Assembly: GCA_002722515.1 (NCBI GenBank)
Contig: PBMH01000054.1
Span: forward strand, 1-36,431
Origin: Alphaproteobacteria bacterium
Lineage (GTDB): Bacteria > Pseudomonadota > Alphaproteobacteria > UBA6615
Length of the DNA stretch: 36,431 nucleotides
Reading direction: 5' to 3'
Below the pieces are notes generated by a model. It was not told the origin of the DNA. It made no database searches and saw only the letters and a list, made by a program, of their open reading frames with translations. Shown in pieces: positions 8,895 through 17,964 of this stretch; the first letter of the stretch is position 1; each line of letters opens with the position of its first letter. The position numbers and the translations under genes are program-made.

Positions 8895-10970
8895 TCAGCG
8901 GCAGTCGAGGATGTAGCTGTCGGCGGCACTTAGCCATGCAGACATCCCCGGATAGACAACGATGGTGGTGGTGGGTTCTTCGATGATAGCCGGCCCGGTA
9001 ACCGCATCGCCGGTCTGGAGGTCGGGCCCATGGAAGATTGGGGTCGCGATGGGGCTGTCGCCACCGAAGAAGCATTCTCGGGTGGTCGTAGATTCGGAGG
9101 CGCGGCTATCCGCTATCGGTTCCGGTGCGGGCGGCGGGTCGAAGGGCTGAATCGAGATGCGGCCCTTCCAGTTCACACACTCCACCGGGCTGCCCTCGTC
9201 GCGCACCGCGTAGATCCGCTCATGGGTTTGGTGAAATGTTTCCACCAGGTCGGCGACATCTGTGTCGTTCTCTAGCCGTGGCTTGGGAAGCGCAGTGTCG
9301 AGCTCCCATACCTGAGCGCGATAGCGCGCCTCGACGAAGAACTCGATGTTGACCTGGGCATCTTTTGCCGTCCCGAGGCTGTTACGAAATTGCATCAGCT
9401 CTGCCTCGATTTCGTCGAGCGACCGGTTTGCACCCTCCCGGTCGAAGTCGTTCGAATCCGTGAAGCGCGAGCGTGTTGCCTCGAAAACGATTGAGGAATA
9501 TTGCATGCCACAGGCTGATAACGCTGAAGCGGTGCGGGGCAGTATTACCGTGTCGCAACCTAGCTCCTGGGCGATCGGCATAATGTTGAAGCCCGCGGCA
9601 CCGCCGCCGGCGACGATCACGCTCTCGCGCGGGTTGAGTCCGTCGTTGACGGTTATCTCACCAATCGCCTTGATCATTAGTTCGTTGGCGATGACCATGA
9701 TCGAATGAGCCGTCTCGTCAACGCCCTTGCCCATGCTCTCTGCAAGTTTTGAGATCACTGTGACGGCTGCGTTGCGATTAAGCGACAGCCGCCCGCCGTT
9801 AAAATAGCCGGGGTCGATATAGCCAAGCACCAGCGCCGCATCGGTGACCGTCGGCTCCGTGCCCCCGGCGCCGTAGCAGGCAGGTCCAGGCACAGAACCT
9901 GCCGACTGGGGGCCAACCCGCAGCAATCCGCCTGGGTCCACCCAGGCTATCGAACCGCCACCTGCACCGACCGAACGGACATCCACAGTTGACGTTCCCA
10001 TGATGTCACCGGTCCAAAGCGGGCCGAGCCATGAATCGCGCGAATAGATCAGGTTGCCGTCGCGTACTAGGCCGACATCGAAGGTCGTGCCGCCGGTATC
10101 GCAGACGATCACGTCGCCGCCCATTCGCTCCAGTGCTGAATAAGCACGCGCAGCGACTGGGGCCATGGCCGGACCGGACTTGAGTGTGTTGATTGGGCGT
10201 TCGACGAGGGATTCGACCTCCTGGCAACCACCGACGGCCGTCGAAACCAGTAGGTCGCCGGTGAACCCGCTGGTCGCGAGGTCCGTGCGCATCTGGCGCA
10301 GGTGCGCCTGCATCAAGGGCTTCAGTGAGGCGTCGATCGCCGTCGCCGAGGCACGGCGATACTCGCGGAGAATCGGAGCGAGCCGGTGAGATAGGGTGTA
10401 AGGGACGCCGGGCATGATCTCCTCGATCAGCTCGCCTAGCCGGGCCTCATGGGCCTCGTTGGCAATCGACCAGAGCAGGGACACCGCGATGGCCTCGAAG
10501 CCGCGCACCTTCAGTGTCTCGATTGTTTCGCGGGCCTGGGCTTCGTCGAGCGGCCGGACGACTTCGCCCGATGCACCAATGCGCTCATTGATCTCGAAGG
10601 TCCGCCGGCGGGGAATATAGGGCTGCGGGTAGTCGTAACTATAGTCATGCGGGCCGTGTTTCCCCCCCTCCTTGAACACCAGGATGTCACGGAAACCCGT
10701 GGTCGTCAGGAAAGCCGTACGCGCGGTCTGCTTTGTTACGATCGCGTTGGTTGCACGGGTCGTGCCGTAGATCAGCAGGTCTGTGGCGGTCAACATATCC
10801 TTTGGTGTCGTCTCGAATGTCTCGGCGACGACCTCAAGCGCGCTTAGCATGCCCTCGGAAATCCGGTCTGGTGTTGTCAGCGCCTTGCCGACATGGAACT
10901 GACCGTCTTCACTCAGCACGACCATATCTGTGAACGTGCCGCCGGTGTCGACGGAGATGCGGTAACCCAT
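8895..10970 (-). CDS. hyuA: Hydantoinase A / oxoprolinase family protein (HyuA)
   Basis: The start at ATG 10968-10970 follows GGGGAAGAAG and puts the family-defining N-terminus at the right place (MGYRISVDTGGTFTDMVV). A 24-residue longer version is possible but lacks a good ribosome site. The 691-residue product is an ASKHA-fold, ATP-using subunit. The first phosphate loop DTGGTFTD spans residues 8-15, a second CDTGGTTFDVG lies mid-protein, and GGGAAGFN is further on. With HyuB it should hydrolyse a cyclic amide at the cost of ATP. It is divergently arranged to an N-carbamoylsarcosine-amidase-like gene, which fits the second step of N-methylhydantoin breakdown. It is transcribed first in hyuA-hyuB-MFS. 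Confidence 0.9.
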   Translation of the reverse strand: MGYRISVDTGGTFTDMVVLSEDGQFHVGKALTTPDRISEGMLSALEVVAETFETTPKDMLTATDLLIYGTTRATNAIVTKQTARTAFLTTTGFRDILVFKEGGKHGPHDYSYDYPQPYIPRRRTFEINERIGASGEVVRPLDEAQARETIETLKVRGFEAIAVSLLWSIANEAHEARLGELIEEIMPGVPYTLSHRLAPILREYRRASATAIDASLKPLMQAHLRQMRTDLATSGFTGDLLVSTAVGGCQEVESLVERPINTLKSGPAMAPVAARAYSALERMGGDVIVCDTGGTTFDVGLVRDGNLIYSRDSWLGPLWTGDIMGTSTVDVRSVGAGGGSIAWVDPGGLLRVGPQSAGSVPGPACYGAGGTEPTVTDAALVLGYIDPGYFNGGRLSLNRNAAVTVISKLAESMGKGVDETAHSIMVIANELMIKAIGEITVNDGLNPRESVIVAGGGAAGFNIMPIAQELGCDTVILPRTASALSACGMQYSSIVFEATRSRFTDSNDFDREGANRSLDEIEAELMQFRNSLGTAKDAQVNIEFFVEARYRAQVWELDTALPKPRLENDTDVADLVETFHQTHERIYAVRDEGSPVECVNWKGRISIQPFDPPPAPEPIADSRASESTTTRECFFGGDSPIATPIFHGPDLQTGDAVTGPAIIEEPTTTIVVYPGMSAWLSAADSYILDCR

Positions 10971-11089
10971 AACTTCTTCCCCTTGTGTGAACCCCGCAGC
11001 GCATGTTGATTTACCTGCGACGAGACGCGCCTCTTGCGTCATAGTTTAATATTCTAACACCTGAGTATGAGACGCAACGGAGTTGAAAG
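10971..11089. promoter_or_regulatory. Divergent control region hyuA / cysteine hydrolase with 7-bp inverted repeat
   Basis: These 119 bases must contain promoters for both directions. TTGCGTC at 11034-11040 and GACGCAA at 11071-11077 form a perfect inverted repeat separated by an AT-rich stretch of 30 bases. That is a layout expected of a two-site operator flanking a promoter core. I see no promoter hexamers that I would defend. Confidence 0.4.
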
Positions 11090-11716
11090 ATGGATTACGC
11101 CGAAAGGGGTTATGGCGACGGCGAGGTTGGCTGGGGTGAACACCCCGCTGTGGTGGTCGTCGACTTTCAGCGCGGATTTACCGACCCGGAATTCCGGATG
11201 GGTGGGGCGCCGATGATTGATGCCGCTGTAGAACGCACCGTGGACGTGATGCGCGCAGCCAAGGACGCCCACTTTCCTGTGGCGGCTTGCGTGATGGGTT
11301 ATAACTCCCGGGCTGCGATGCCTCACTGGAAGATTGCACCGTTGCGTGACGAGCTGGTAGAGGGGCACCCTTCGGTTGATCTTGATCCGCGGATTGCAGC
11401 GGCGGGACCGGATTTAGTGGTAACCAAGGGAGCTCCCTCAATTTTTTTCAACACCCAAGTGGCCCCCTTCTTGATTAAGCACGGGGTGGACACTGTAGTA
11501 GTGACAGGGTGCATCACTTCGGGTTGTGTGCGTGCTTCTGTTATTGATGCGTTCAGCCTCGGCTTCCGGACCATCGTGCCCGAGGACTGTGTTGGTGATC
11601 ATGACGAGGAACCCCATAGGGCTAACCTGCGCGACGTGCACCGGCGCTACGCCGACGTCGTCGATGCGGACACGGTGCTCTCAAACTTCGAAAAACTTCG
11701 CGGGCAAAACGGTTAG
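11090..11716 (+). CDS. Isochorismatase-family cysteine hydrolase, N-carbamoylsarcosine amidase-like
   Basis: A 208-residue cysteine hydrolase. The catalytic triad reads D25 (VVVVDFQRGF), K113 (VVTKGAPSIFF) and C146 (TGCITSGCVRASVIDA). The 33-residue Lys-to-Cys spacing and the TSGCVRA-x-VIDA block match N-carbamoylsarcosine amidohydrolase more closely than nicotinamidase or true isochorismatase. That enzyme converts N-carbamoylsarcosine to sarcosine, CO2 and ammonia. CGGAG at 11078-11082 supports ATG 11090. The gene is divergent from hyuA, whose product class can make N-carbamoyl amino acids from hydantoins. The two together suggest a two-step ring-opening and decarbamoylation route. Maleamate and other amidases share the fold, so the substrate is not proven. 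Confidence 0.85.
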   Translation: MDYAERGYGDGEVGWGEHPAVVVVDFQRGFTDPEFRMGGAPMIDAAVERTVDVMRAAKDAHFPVAACVMGYNSRAAMPHWKIAPLRDELVEGHPSVDLDPRIAAAGPDLVVTKGAPSIFFNTQVAPFLIKHGVDTVVVTGCITSGCVRASVIDAFSLGFRTIVPEDCVGDHDEEPHRANLRDVHRRYADVVDADTVLSNFEKLRGQNG

Positions 11717-11765
11717 TCGGGGTCGTTTTGCGCTCTCGTGATCCAATAGACGACGAGGCAATGTC

Positions 11766-12812
11766 GTGGCGCAGCCAAATTTTCTGAATGTTGGTGTAAT
11801 TGGCACCGGCTGGGTTGGTGGAATTCGCGCGAATTCTTGTGCCCATAGTGCGTTGGTTGATGAGTTGCATATAGCCGAGATTGATGCCGGACGACAGAGA
11901 CAGATCATCGCCGAGACGGACCCGGCATCGATCACAGATAATTGGCAGACCCTGATCGATAATAATTCGATCGACCTGATTATCATCGCGATGACACCGG
12001 AGACGGCACGCTTTCCGATTGTTATGGCGGCCCTAAACGCGGGCAAGCATGTTTTTGTGGAGAAGCCCCTTGCACCTAGCATCTCCGAGGCTGAAGATGC
12101 GTATGCGCTGGCCACTGCGAAGAAGTTGAAGATATCCATTGGATATTCACGCCGTTTCGACCCGCGGTATGTTTACGTGAAGAAGGCGCTAATGGACGGA
12201 GCAATTGGCGAGCCGGTAACTTGCCTGATTTCGCGCCACTCAACCCGTGAACTGGGTGAAAAGATTACCGGCCGATCGAAAATGTCGCCCACCTCGATCG
12301 GTGGCGTCCATGATCTGGATTTCCTCCTTTGGTGTCTGCAGCCTCGGAAGCCGATCCGGGTATATTCGCAGCAGGCGGGTAAGCTATTCAGTCGGAAGAG
12401 CGATACACCAGACCATCAATGGGTGATGGTCACAATGGATGATGGCACGACCATTACCGCTGGTGTCGGCTGGATTCTGCCGGTGGGTTACCCCAACTAT
12501 GTTCAGGCTTGGATAGAGGTGGTTGGGACCGAGGGTGCGCTGACCATTGATGACACCCACAAGGAGGTGCAGTTCAATAATGTCAAAGATGGCATCCGGT
12601 ATCCGATGTCGTCCATGCCTGGTGAGCCCGTCGATCACGTATTCGCTGGTTCCATGCAGGACGAGACTGTCCATTTTCTAGAGGCCGTCGCCTATGATCG
12701 TCCGGCCATGGTCACTCCCGAAGAGGCTATCCTTGTCATGAAGGTATACAATGCGGCCGATCTATCTGCCGAACGAGGTGAACCTGTGTTTCTGCCGCGT
12801 AACGGTTCCTAG
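11766..12812 (+). CDS. Gfo/Idh/MocA-family oxidoreductase
   Basis: A 348-residue NAD(P)-dependent dehydrogenase. The N-terminal Rossmann motif is GVIGTGWVGG (residues 10-19). The family hallmark EKP is at 99-101 (HVFVEKPLAPS), and a GGVHDLDFLLW segment in the C-terminal domain carries the usual substrate-side His/Asp. The start is GTG 11766 with GAGG at 11755-11758; the ATG at 11761 is in another frame. It follows the cysteine hydrolase by 49 bases on the same strand and probably shares its transcript. Members oxidise sugars, inositols, amines or related alcohols, and here the substrate is unknown. It converges on the next gene, leaving 19 bases. Confidence 0.88.
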   Translation: MAQPNFLNVGVIGTGWVGGIRANSCAHSALVDELHIAEIDAGRQRQIIAETDPASITDNWQTLIDNNSIDLIIIAMTPETARFPIVMAALNAGKHVFVEKPLAPSISEAEDAYALATAKKLKISIGYSRRFDPRYVYVKKALMDGAIGEPVTCLISRHSTRELGEKITGRSKMSPTSIGGVHDLDFLLWCLQPRKPIRVYSQQAGKLFSRKSDTPDHQWVMVTMDDGTTITAGVGWILPVGYPNYVQAWIEVVGTEGALTIDDTHKEVQFNNVKDGIRYPMSSMPGEPVDHVFAGSMQDETVHFLEAVAYDRPAMVTPEEAILVMKVYNAADLSAERGEPVFLPRNGS

Positions 12813-12831
12813 GCCCACGAGTGCCGAACGC

Positions 12832-13743
12832 CTAAAGATGTTTCTTAAACCAGGCGGAGGTTTCCCGCGCGACGGTTTCGAAATGTTCTGAGTTAGAGAA
12901 CTCATAGACCTGGTTGTGGCGGGCCTCGGGCAACTCGATGAGTTTTTTGGGCTCGCCGCATTTTTCGAATGTCAGTCGTGCTTCCTCGGGGGGTACCATC
13001 GCGTCGTAGCCGGCAGCGAAGAATAGCACTGGGCGCGGTGATATACGGTCGACTACCCAATCGGGCTTGTAGCGGAATGCCGCTTCCACGCTTTCCATGT
13101 CGACATACGGGTCGTCCGCAACCCCGTGTTCCTCGACGGTCATCGTTGGCTTGTCGGTGGCGTCTGGGTCGAGCGGATAGATATCGTAACGATAGATATC
13201 CTTCTTTTCTCCAGTAACCACGCGTTGCTGCGCCTCGGCTTGCACGCCATCACGGAATTTGTACCAGTCATAGGCTGATCGAACCGAACGTAGCCATCGT
13301 GCCCCATCATGCACTCCGACGGCGGATACAACGACCTTGAGTCGGGGGTCGAAGGCCGCAGCCCAGATCGCGTTGGCCGCGCCAAAACTCGACCCGTACA
13401 CACCGATGCGTTCGACATCGACACCGTCGACGGTCTCCAAATAGGTGGCCGCGTCATAGACGTTCTGCGCCTGTTCAAGCGGTCGGTGCCGCCGCCGTGG
13501 ACCCTCGGCCTCGCCATAGCCGACATAGTCGGGTGCCAGTGCGAGGAAACCCTCGCGGGCCATGTGGCGGGGAATGTCCACAGTCGCCACATTCTTCCGG
13601 CCGGAGTAACCAGTGAGGCTGATGACCGCCGGCAGAGCGGGGTCTCCCGGGCGCCAGTCCGCAGGGCGATACAGATGCGCCGTGATTCTGTGGCCGTCGC
13701 TGTAGAAGGCGACATCTTTCTTAGTGTAAGTGTCGTCGGTCAT
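12832..13743 (-). CDS. Alpha/beta hydrolase (dienelactone hydrolase-like / X-Pro dipeptidyl peptidase-like)
   Basis: A 303-residue alpha/beta hydrolase fold protein with a complete triad. The nucleophile is S119 in GSSFG (117-121), the acid is probably D247 (AAGYDAMVPPEEA), and the base is probably H276 (EARHNQVYEF). There is no signal peptide, so it should be cytoplasmic. The segment LTGYSGRKNVATVDIPRHMA is typical of the DLH/S15-related group. The ribosome site before ATG 13741-13743 is weak. It stands alone on the minus strand between convergent and divergent neighbours, so operon context gives no substrate hint. An esterase, lactonase or amidase activity is the family expectation. Confidence 0.82.
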   Translation of the reverse strand: MTDDTYTKKDVAFYSDGHRITAHLYRPADWRPGDPALPAVISLTGYSGRKNVATVDIPRHMAREGFLALAPDYVGYGEAEGPRRRHRPLEQAQNVYDAATYLETVDGVDVERIGVYGSSFGAANAIWAAAFDPRLKVVVSAVGVHDGARWLRSVRSAYDWYKFRDGVQAEAQQRVVTGEKKDIYRYDIYPLDPDATDKPTMTVEEHGVADDPYVDMESVEAAFRYKPDWVVDRISPRPVLFFAAGYDAMVPPEEARLTFEKCGEPKKLIELPEARHNQVYEFSNSEHFETVARETSAWFKKHL

Positions 13744-13851
13744 ACAATGCCCACGCAGTTTCTCGCGCGCGTTTAATTTTTATTAAGCTCAAGAATACTC
13801 ATATTGGTCGAGTACAGTTAAAAATAAAAGTTTGAATGAAAGACATTACTT

Positions 13852-15936
13852 ATGCCCGCAACCACCGACCCGACGTCTGAAATTAACACGGGTCTTATCT
13901 ATTGGCGCGGCCCAATGGGCCTTCCGGAATTCAATCGCATCGACGACCATGATTTTGTGGCGGCATTTGCTTCGGCGCTGCCGGCCCATCTTGAAGAGAT
14001 CAATGCGATTGCCGGCAATCCGAATGCTCCGACCTTTGAGAACACTATCACGGCGCTCGAACGGGCGGGTGAGATGTATGATCGCGTGTCAAAAGTCTTC
14101 TGGAATCTGTCGGGTGCGAATACCAGCGATACGCTGCAGGTCTTGGAACGGCAGTTGTCTCCGGAACTGTCGCGGCACCACTCGGCGATCATGATGAATA
14201 CTGCGCTGTTCGCTCGCATCGACGTGCTCTATCAGGAGCGAGACAATCTCGAACTCGATGGTGAGGCTGCGCGGGTGTTGGAGTTAACTTGGAAAAGTTT
14301 CTTGCGCTCCGGCGCTCAGCTCAATGCGGATGATCAGAAACGTCTGATGGAAATCAACGAGCGCCTAGCGTCGCTGGGTACGGCATTCGCGCAGAATGTA
14401 CTCGCAGACGAGAGCGATTACGCCTTAGTTCTGGAATTCGACAACGATTTGGCTGGACTGCCAGACTTCCTGGTTTCCAGCATGGCGGTGGCGGCCGAGG
14501 AACGCGGGCATGTTGGCAAGCATTCGGTAACTCTGTCGCGGTCTATAATCGAACCTTTCTTGACGTTCTCTACCCGCCGCGATTTGCGCGAGGAGGTGTT
14601 CCGGGCTTGGGTCGCGCGCGGCGAGGGTCCGGGCGACACGGATAACCGTCCTATTGTCGCTGAAATGGTGCACCTGCGCGCGGAAAAGGCAGTGCTTCTG
14701 GGCTATCAAAGTTTTGCTCATTTCAAGCTCGATAATACCATGGCCAAGACGCCTGAGGCGGTGCGCGGCCTACTAGATACCGTTTGGGACAAAGCCCGCC
14801 GGCGGGCGGTTGAGGAGGCCGAGGATCTGGAGGCCCTGATCGCTGCCGAGGGTCATAATCACGCGGTCGCACCTTGGGACTGGCGCTACTATGCTGAAAA
14901 GCAGCGGGTCGCCCGTTTCGATTTGAATGAGGCCGAGCTTAAGCCCTACCTACAGCTAGAGAAGATGATCGAGGCGGCCTTTGATACGGCGAACCGCTTG
15001 TTCGGCATAAGCTTCCGGCAGCATAAGGGTGTCGCAGCTTATCACCCGGATGTTAGTGTCTTTGATGTACTTGACGTAGACGGTGCACGGATCGCCGTGT
15101 TCCTCGCGGACTATTTTGCCCGACCGTCCAAGCGGTCCGGCGCATGGATGAGTTCCTTTCAGGACCAGCATCGCCTTGCGGGCGCCGACGCAAACGAAAG
15201 CCAGATACCGATCGTCGTTAATGTGATGAACTTCGCCAAGGCTGCCGCGGGCGCGCCGGTCCTGATCACGATGGATGATGCGCGTACGCTCTTTCACGAG
15301 TTCGGACATGCCCTGCACGGCATGCTCTCCGACGTCACCTATCCGTCGATCTCGGGCACCGCGGTCAGCCGAGACTTCGTGGAGCTGCCGTCCCAGCTTT
15401 ACGAGCACTGGCTCACGGTTACGGACGTACTGCATCGCTTCGCCGTCCATCACCGGACGGGTGAACCGATTCCGGCCGAGCTCCTTGTGAAGTTGCGTGC
15501 GGCGGAAAAGTTCAACAAAGGTTTTGCGAATGTGGAGTTCACCGCTTCTGCTCTGGTTGACATGGCGTTCCATGTGCTCGACCCGGCCGCGGCTGCGAAT
15601 ATCGATCCGGCGGCCTTTCAGGCTGAAATTCTCGCGGGCCTCGACATGCCGACGGAGATTGTCATGCGGCATGCAACACCGCATTTTGCGCATGTGTTCG
15701 CGGGCGATGGTTACTCGGCCGGTTACTATTCCTATATGTGGTCGGGCGTGCTGGATGCGGATGCCTTTGGTTCGTTCACGGAGGCGGGTGATCCGTTCGA
15801 CAGAGCGACGGCGCAGCGCCTGAAGGAGAGCATCTATTCCTCGGGTGGATCGATGGACCCGGAGGAAGCCTATGTGGCTTTCCGCGGCAAGCTGCCGACC
15901 CTGGAAGCGCTCCTAGAGAAGGAAGGGCTGGCCTAG
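13852..15936 (+). CDS. dcp: M3-family metallopeptidase, peptidyl-dipeptidase Dcp-like
   Basis: A 694-residue thimet-oligopeptidase-family zinc peptidase. The zinc motif HEFGH is at residues 482-486 with the third ligand E511 (SRDFVELPSQLYEHW), all intact. There is no signal peptide, so it acts in the cytoplasm on short peptides. The length, and the N-terminal segment VFWNLSGANTSDTLQVLERQL, fit Dcp (about 680 residues) better than oligopeptidase A. ATG 13852 is the first start in frame with the homologous region, but the ribosome site is poor. It is divergent from the hydrolase at 12832-13743. No functional link to its neighbours is evident. Confidence 0.9.
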   Translation: MPATTDPTSEINTGLIYWRGPMGLPEFNRIDDHDFVAAFASALPAHLEEINAIAGNPNAPTFENTITALERAGEMYDRVSKVFWNLSGANTSDTLQVLERQLSPELSRHHSAIMMNTALFARIDVLYQERDNLELDGEAARVLELTWKSFLRSGAQLNADDQKRLMEINERLASLGTAFAQNVLADESDYALVLEFDNDLAGLPDFLVSSMAVAAEERGHVGKHSVTLSRSIIEPFLTFSTRRDLREEVFRAWVARGEGPGDTDNRPIVAEMVHLRAEKAVLLGYQSFAHFKLDNTMAKTPEAVRGLLDTVWDKARRRAVEEAEDLEALIAAEGHNHAVAPWDWRYYAEKQRVARFDLNEAELKPYLQLEKMIEAAFDTANRLFGISFRQHKGVAAYHPDVSVFDVLDVDGARIAVFLADYFARPSKRSGAWMSSFQDQHRLAGADANESQIPIVVNVMNFAKAAAGAPVLITMDDARTLFHEFGHALHGMLSDVTYPSISGTAVSRDFVELPSQLYEHWLTVTDVLHRFAVHHRTGEPIPAELLVKLRAAEKFNKGFANVEFTASALVDMAFHVLDPAAAANIDPAAFQAEILAGLDMPTEIVMRHATPHFAHVFAGDGYSAGYYSYMWSGVLDADAFGSFTEAGDPFDRATAQRLKESIYSSGGSMDPEEAYVAFRGKLPTLEALLEKEGLA

Positions 15937-16090
15937 GTCTCTTTTGGCGCCGTGTATCCGGCGTACAAGCTTGTTTCATTGATCAGTTCGCGCAAACTTG
16001 GATAACCGGTGCTCGTGACCCTTTCGGCATTGAGGTCGCTCGGTTAGGATCGGCAGCCTTACGTGATTCCTGGAAAATGAAAAATTCACG

Positions 16091-16939
16091 ATGGTCGCCG
16101 ATATGCCAGACGCGTCAATCAAGGATATCGAAATATTTTACCATGGAGAGCGGCCGCTCATCATGCGTCTGATCCGGCCCGACGGCCCCGGTCCGTTTCC
16201 GGTCATCCTTGATTTGCATGGTGGCTGCTGGTGTATAGGCGAGCCGTCGGAGTGCGAAACGCGTGGCCAGGTATTTGCCGCGGCGGGGATGGCTTCGGCG
16301 GCACTGGACTTTCGTCAAGCTGAGGAGCGCTATCCGTCGTCGCTTCAAGACATCAACTACGCGTTGCGTTGGCTGAAAGCGTATGCCGGTGAATTAAAGC
16401 TCGATGCTGGACGTGTCGGCATCCTTGGGCAGTCTAGCGGCGGTCATCTGGCGATGCTCGCGGCCATGCGCCCTAACGATCCACGCTACGGTACCCTGCC
16501 GCTAGAGGCGGCGGTCGATGCCGGCGTGCGATGTGTGGGCATGATGTGGCCCGTTATCAACCCCCTGTCGCGCTATCGGAGGGTGATCGGCCTACGCGCG
16601 ACCGGCGATCCGCCAGCTTGGGTCGCCGATCTGCCCGAGCGCCACGATACTTACTGGGTCAGCGAGGACAATATGGAGGAGGGAAACCCGATGCTGGTGC
16701 TTGAACGCGCCGAGCGGGTCGAGACGCCGCCGGCGATCTGGTTCCAGGGAACACCTGATCCGGTTCATGACTATCGCGACCCGGAATCAATGCGCAAACT
16801 CAACGAGCCGGAACGCTTCGTCGATAATTATCGACGTGCTGGCGGCGTGATTGAGATTACCTATGTAGACCAGGTGAATCGGTCCGACCCGGCACTTCTG
16901 GGGCCGCTGGTCGCTTTTTTCCGACATAATCTGATATGA
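16091..16939 (+). CDS. Alpha/beta hydrolase, HSL/esterase-like, with doubtful catalytic His
   Basis: A 282-residue protein with the oxyanion motif HGG at 43-45 (DLHGGCWCIG) and a nucleophile elbow GQSSG at 113-117 (S115), as in the hormone-sensitive-lipase-like esterases. TPDPVHDYR supplies a likely acidic residue. The C-terminal strand, where family members carry an HGF-type His, reads ITYVDQVNRSDPALL with no His. The only later His is in the terminal helix (FFRHNL). The protein may use a different base or may be inactive as an esterase. ATG 16091 starts 154 bases after dcp; MPDAS at 16103 is an alternative start. It lies 25 bases before the NmrA-like gene and is probably co-transcribed with it. 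Confidence 0.78.
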   Translation: MVADMPDASIKDIEIFYHGERPLIMRLIRPDGPGPFPVILDLHGGCWCIGEPSECETRGQVFAAAGMASAALDFRQAEERYPSSLQDINYALRWLKAYAGELKLDAGRVGILGQSSGGHLAMLAAMRPNDPRYGTLPLEAAVDAGVRCVGMMWPVINPLSRYRRVIGLRATGDPPAWVADLPERHDTYWVSEDNMEEGNPMLVLERAERVETPPAIWFQGTPDPVHDYRDPESMRKLNEPERFVDNYRRAGGVIEITYVDQVNRSDPALLGPLVAFFRHNLI

Positions 16940-16964
16940 CCAAACCCACAAGAGGAGTAATGCC

Positions 16965-17846
16965 ATGCCGGAAGGCCTGATCGCCGTGACTGGTGCGACC
17001 GGGGTTACCGGGCTCCATCTTGCGCCGTTGCTGGCTGAACGGGAGCTTAGGTTGCGCTATCTCGTGCGCGATGTGGAGAAGGCCCGAGTGGCTCTTGGTG
17101 CGGCGCTTGGGCCGGATACGGAGTTGGTCGCGGCCGATCTGGATGATCGCGCGTCTTATGAACGTGCGCTCGTCGGGGTGCATACGCTGTATCTGAATTC
17201 TGGCCACAGCCCGGTGCTGGAACAACAGCAGACCAACGCGATAGAGGCAGCCATTGCCGCGGGATGCGAGCGCATCGTGAAACTTTCCGGAAACATCGAT
17301 TCGCCCGCGCCTATCCCCGAGGCGCATAAGGCGCTGGAGGCACGGATTGCGGCCAGCGGGCTGCGGTACACCTTTCTCCGACCGAACTTCTACATGACCA
17401 ACCTGCACTACCTGGCAGCCGGCTTGAAAGATGCAGATGTGTTCATCAGCGCGATTCCCCGTGATGTAACCATGAGCATGACCGACCCACGCGACGTGGC
17501 TGATCTAGCTGCGGCGGTTATCGCCGACGACGCAGGGCATGATGGCCAAGGCTACTATCAGACTGGTGCGGCCGTCAGTCTCGATGATGTTGCTGACACC
17601 TTTAGCCGGGTTCTTGACCGGGACATTCACTACCGGATGGTCAATGTCGATGTCTGGAAAGATATAGTGACGAAGCGCGGTCTGCCGTCATGGCTGATTG
17701 AGCATCAGGTTAAGATGATCGGCTTCGCCGCCAACGGCGCCTATTCCTATGTCACGAATGTGACTGGAGAGATTGCGGGTCACCCTGCCCGTACTCTTGA
17801 GGCGTTTATCGCCGATTACTCTGGCGCGTTTGCTCGGACAAGTTGA
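16965..17846 (+). CDS. NmrA-like / NAD(P)-binding Rossmann protein
   Basis: A 293-residue atypical short-chain dehydrogenase-type protein. The glycine motif TGATGVTG at residues 9-16 binds the dinucleotide. RYLVRDVEKAR follows in the place of the NADP-preferring strand-2 end, and RIVKLSG is the usual strand-5 segment. The NmrA/HSCARG and azoreductase-like branch lacks the classical Tyr-x3-Lys pair, and no YxxxK is visible where expected. A regulatory redox sensor or reductase is possible. AGAGGAG at 16951-16957 gives a strong ribosome site for ATG 16965. It follows the preceding hydrolase by 25 bases, so both are likely translated from one message. A weak hairpin with a T-run follows near 17850-17882. 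Confidence 0.82.
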   Translation: MPEGLIAVTGATGVTGLHLAPLLAERELRLRYLVRDVEKARVALGAALGPDTELVAADLDDRASYERALVGVHTLYLNSGHSPVLEQQQTNAIEAAIAAGCERIVKLSGNIDSPAPIPEAHKALEARIAASGLRYTFLRPNFYMTNLHYLAAGLKDADVFISAIPRDVTMSMTDPRDVADLAAAVIADDAGHDGQGYYQTGAAVSLDDVADTFSRVLDRDIHYRMVNVDVWKDIVTKRGLPSWLIEHQVKMIGFAANGAYSYVTNVTGEIAGHPARTLEAFIADYSGAFARTS

Positions 17847-17964
17847 CTGTCGCGGCGAACGTATACGCGATGTGTGTTTTTTCCGCAGATGGTATCGGTG
17901 CGCAGGTCACGGACTGTGCCCGGCGGGTGCCCGATGCTGTCAGCGCCGTGATGAGGTTAGCGGT

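Noticed and set aside
14956-15693. 245-residue minus-strand frame
   Set aside because: Antisense to the dcp active-site region; Arg/His-rich shadow composition.
17850-17882. Intrinsic terminator after the NmrA-like gene
   Set aside because: The stem has only five pairs with a 12-base loop, and the T-run is six bases away, which is too weak to list as a terminator.
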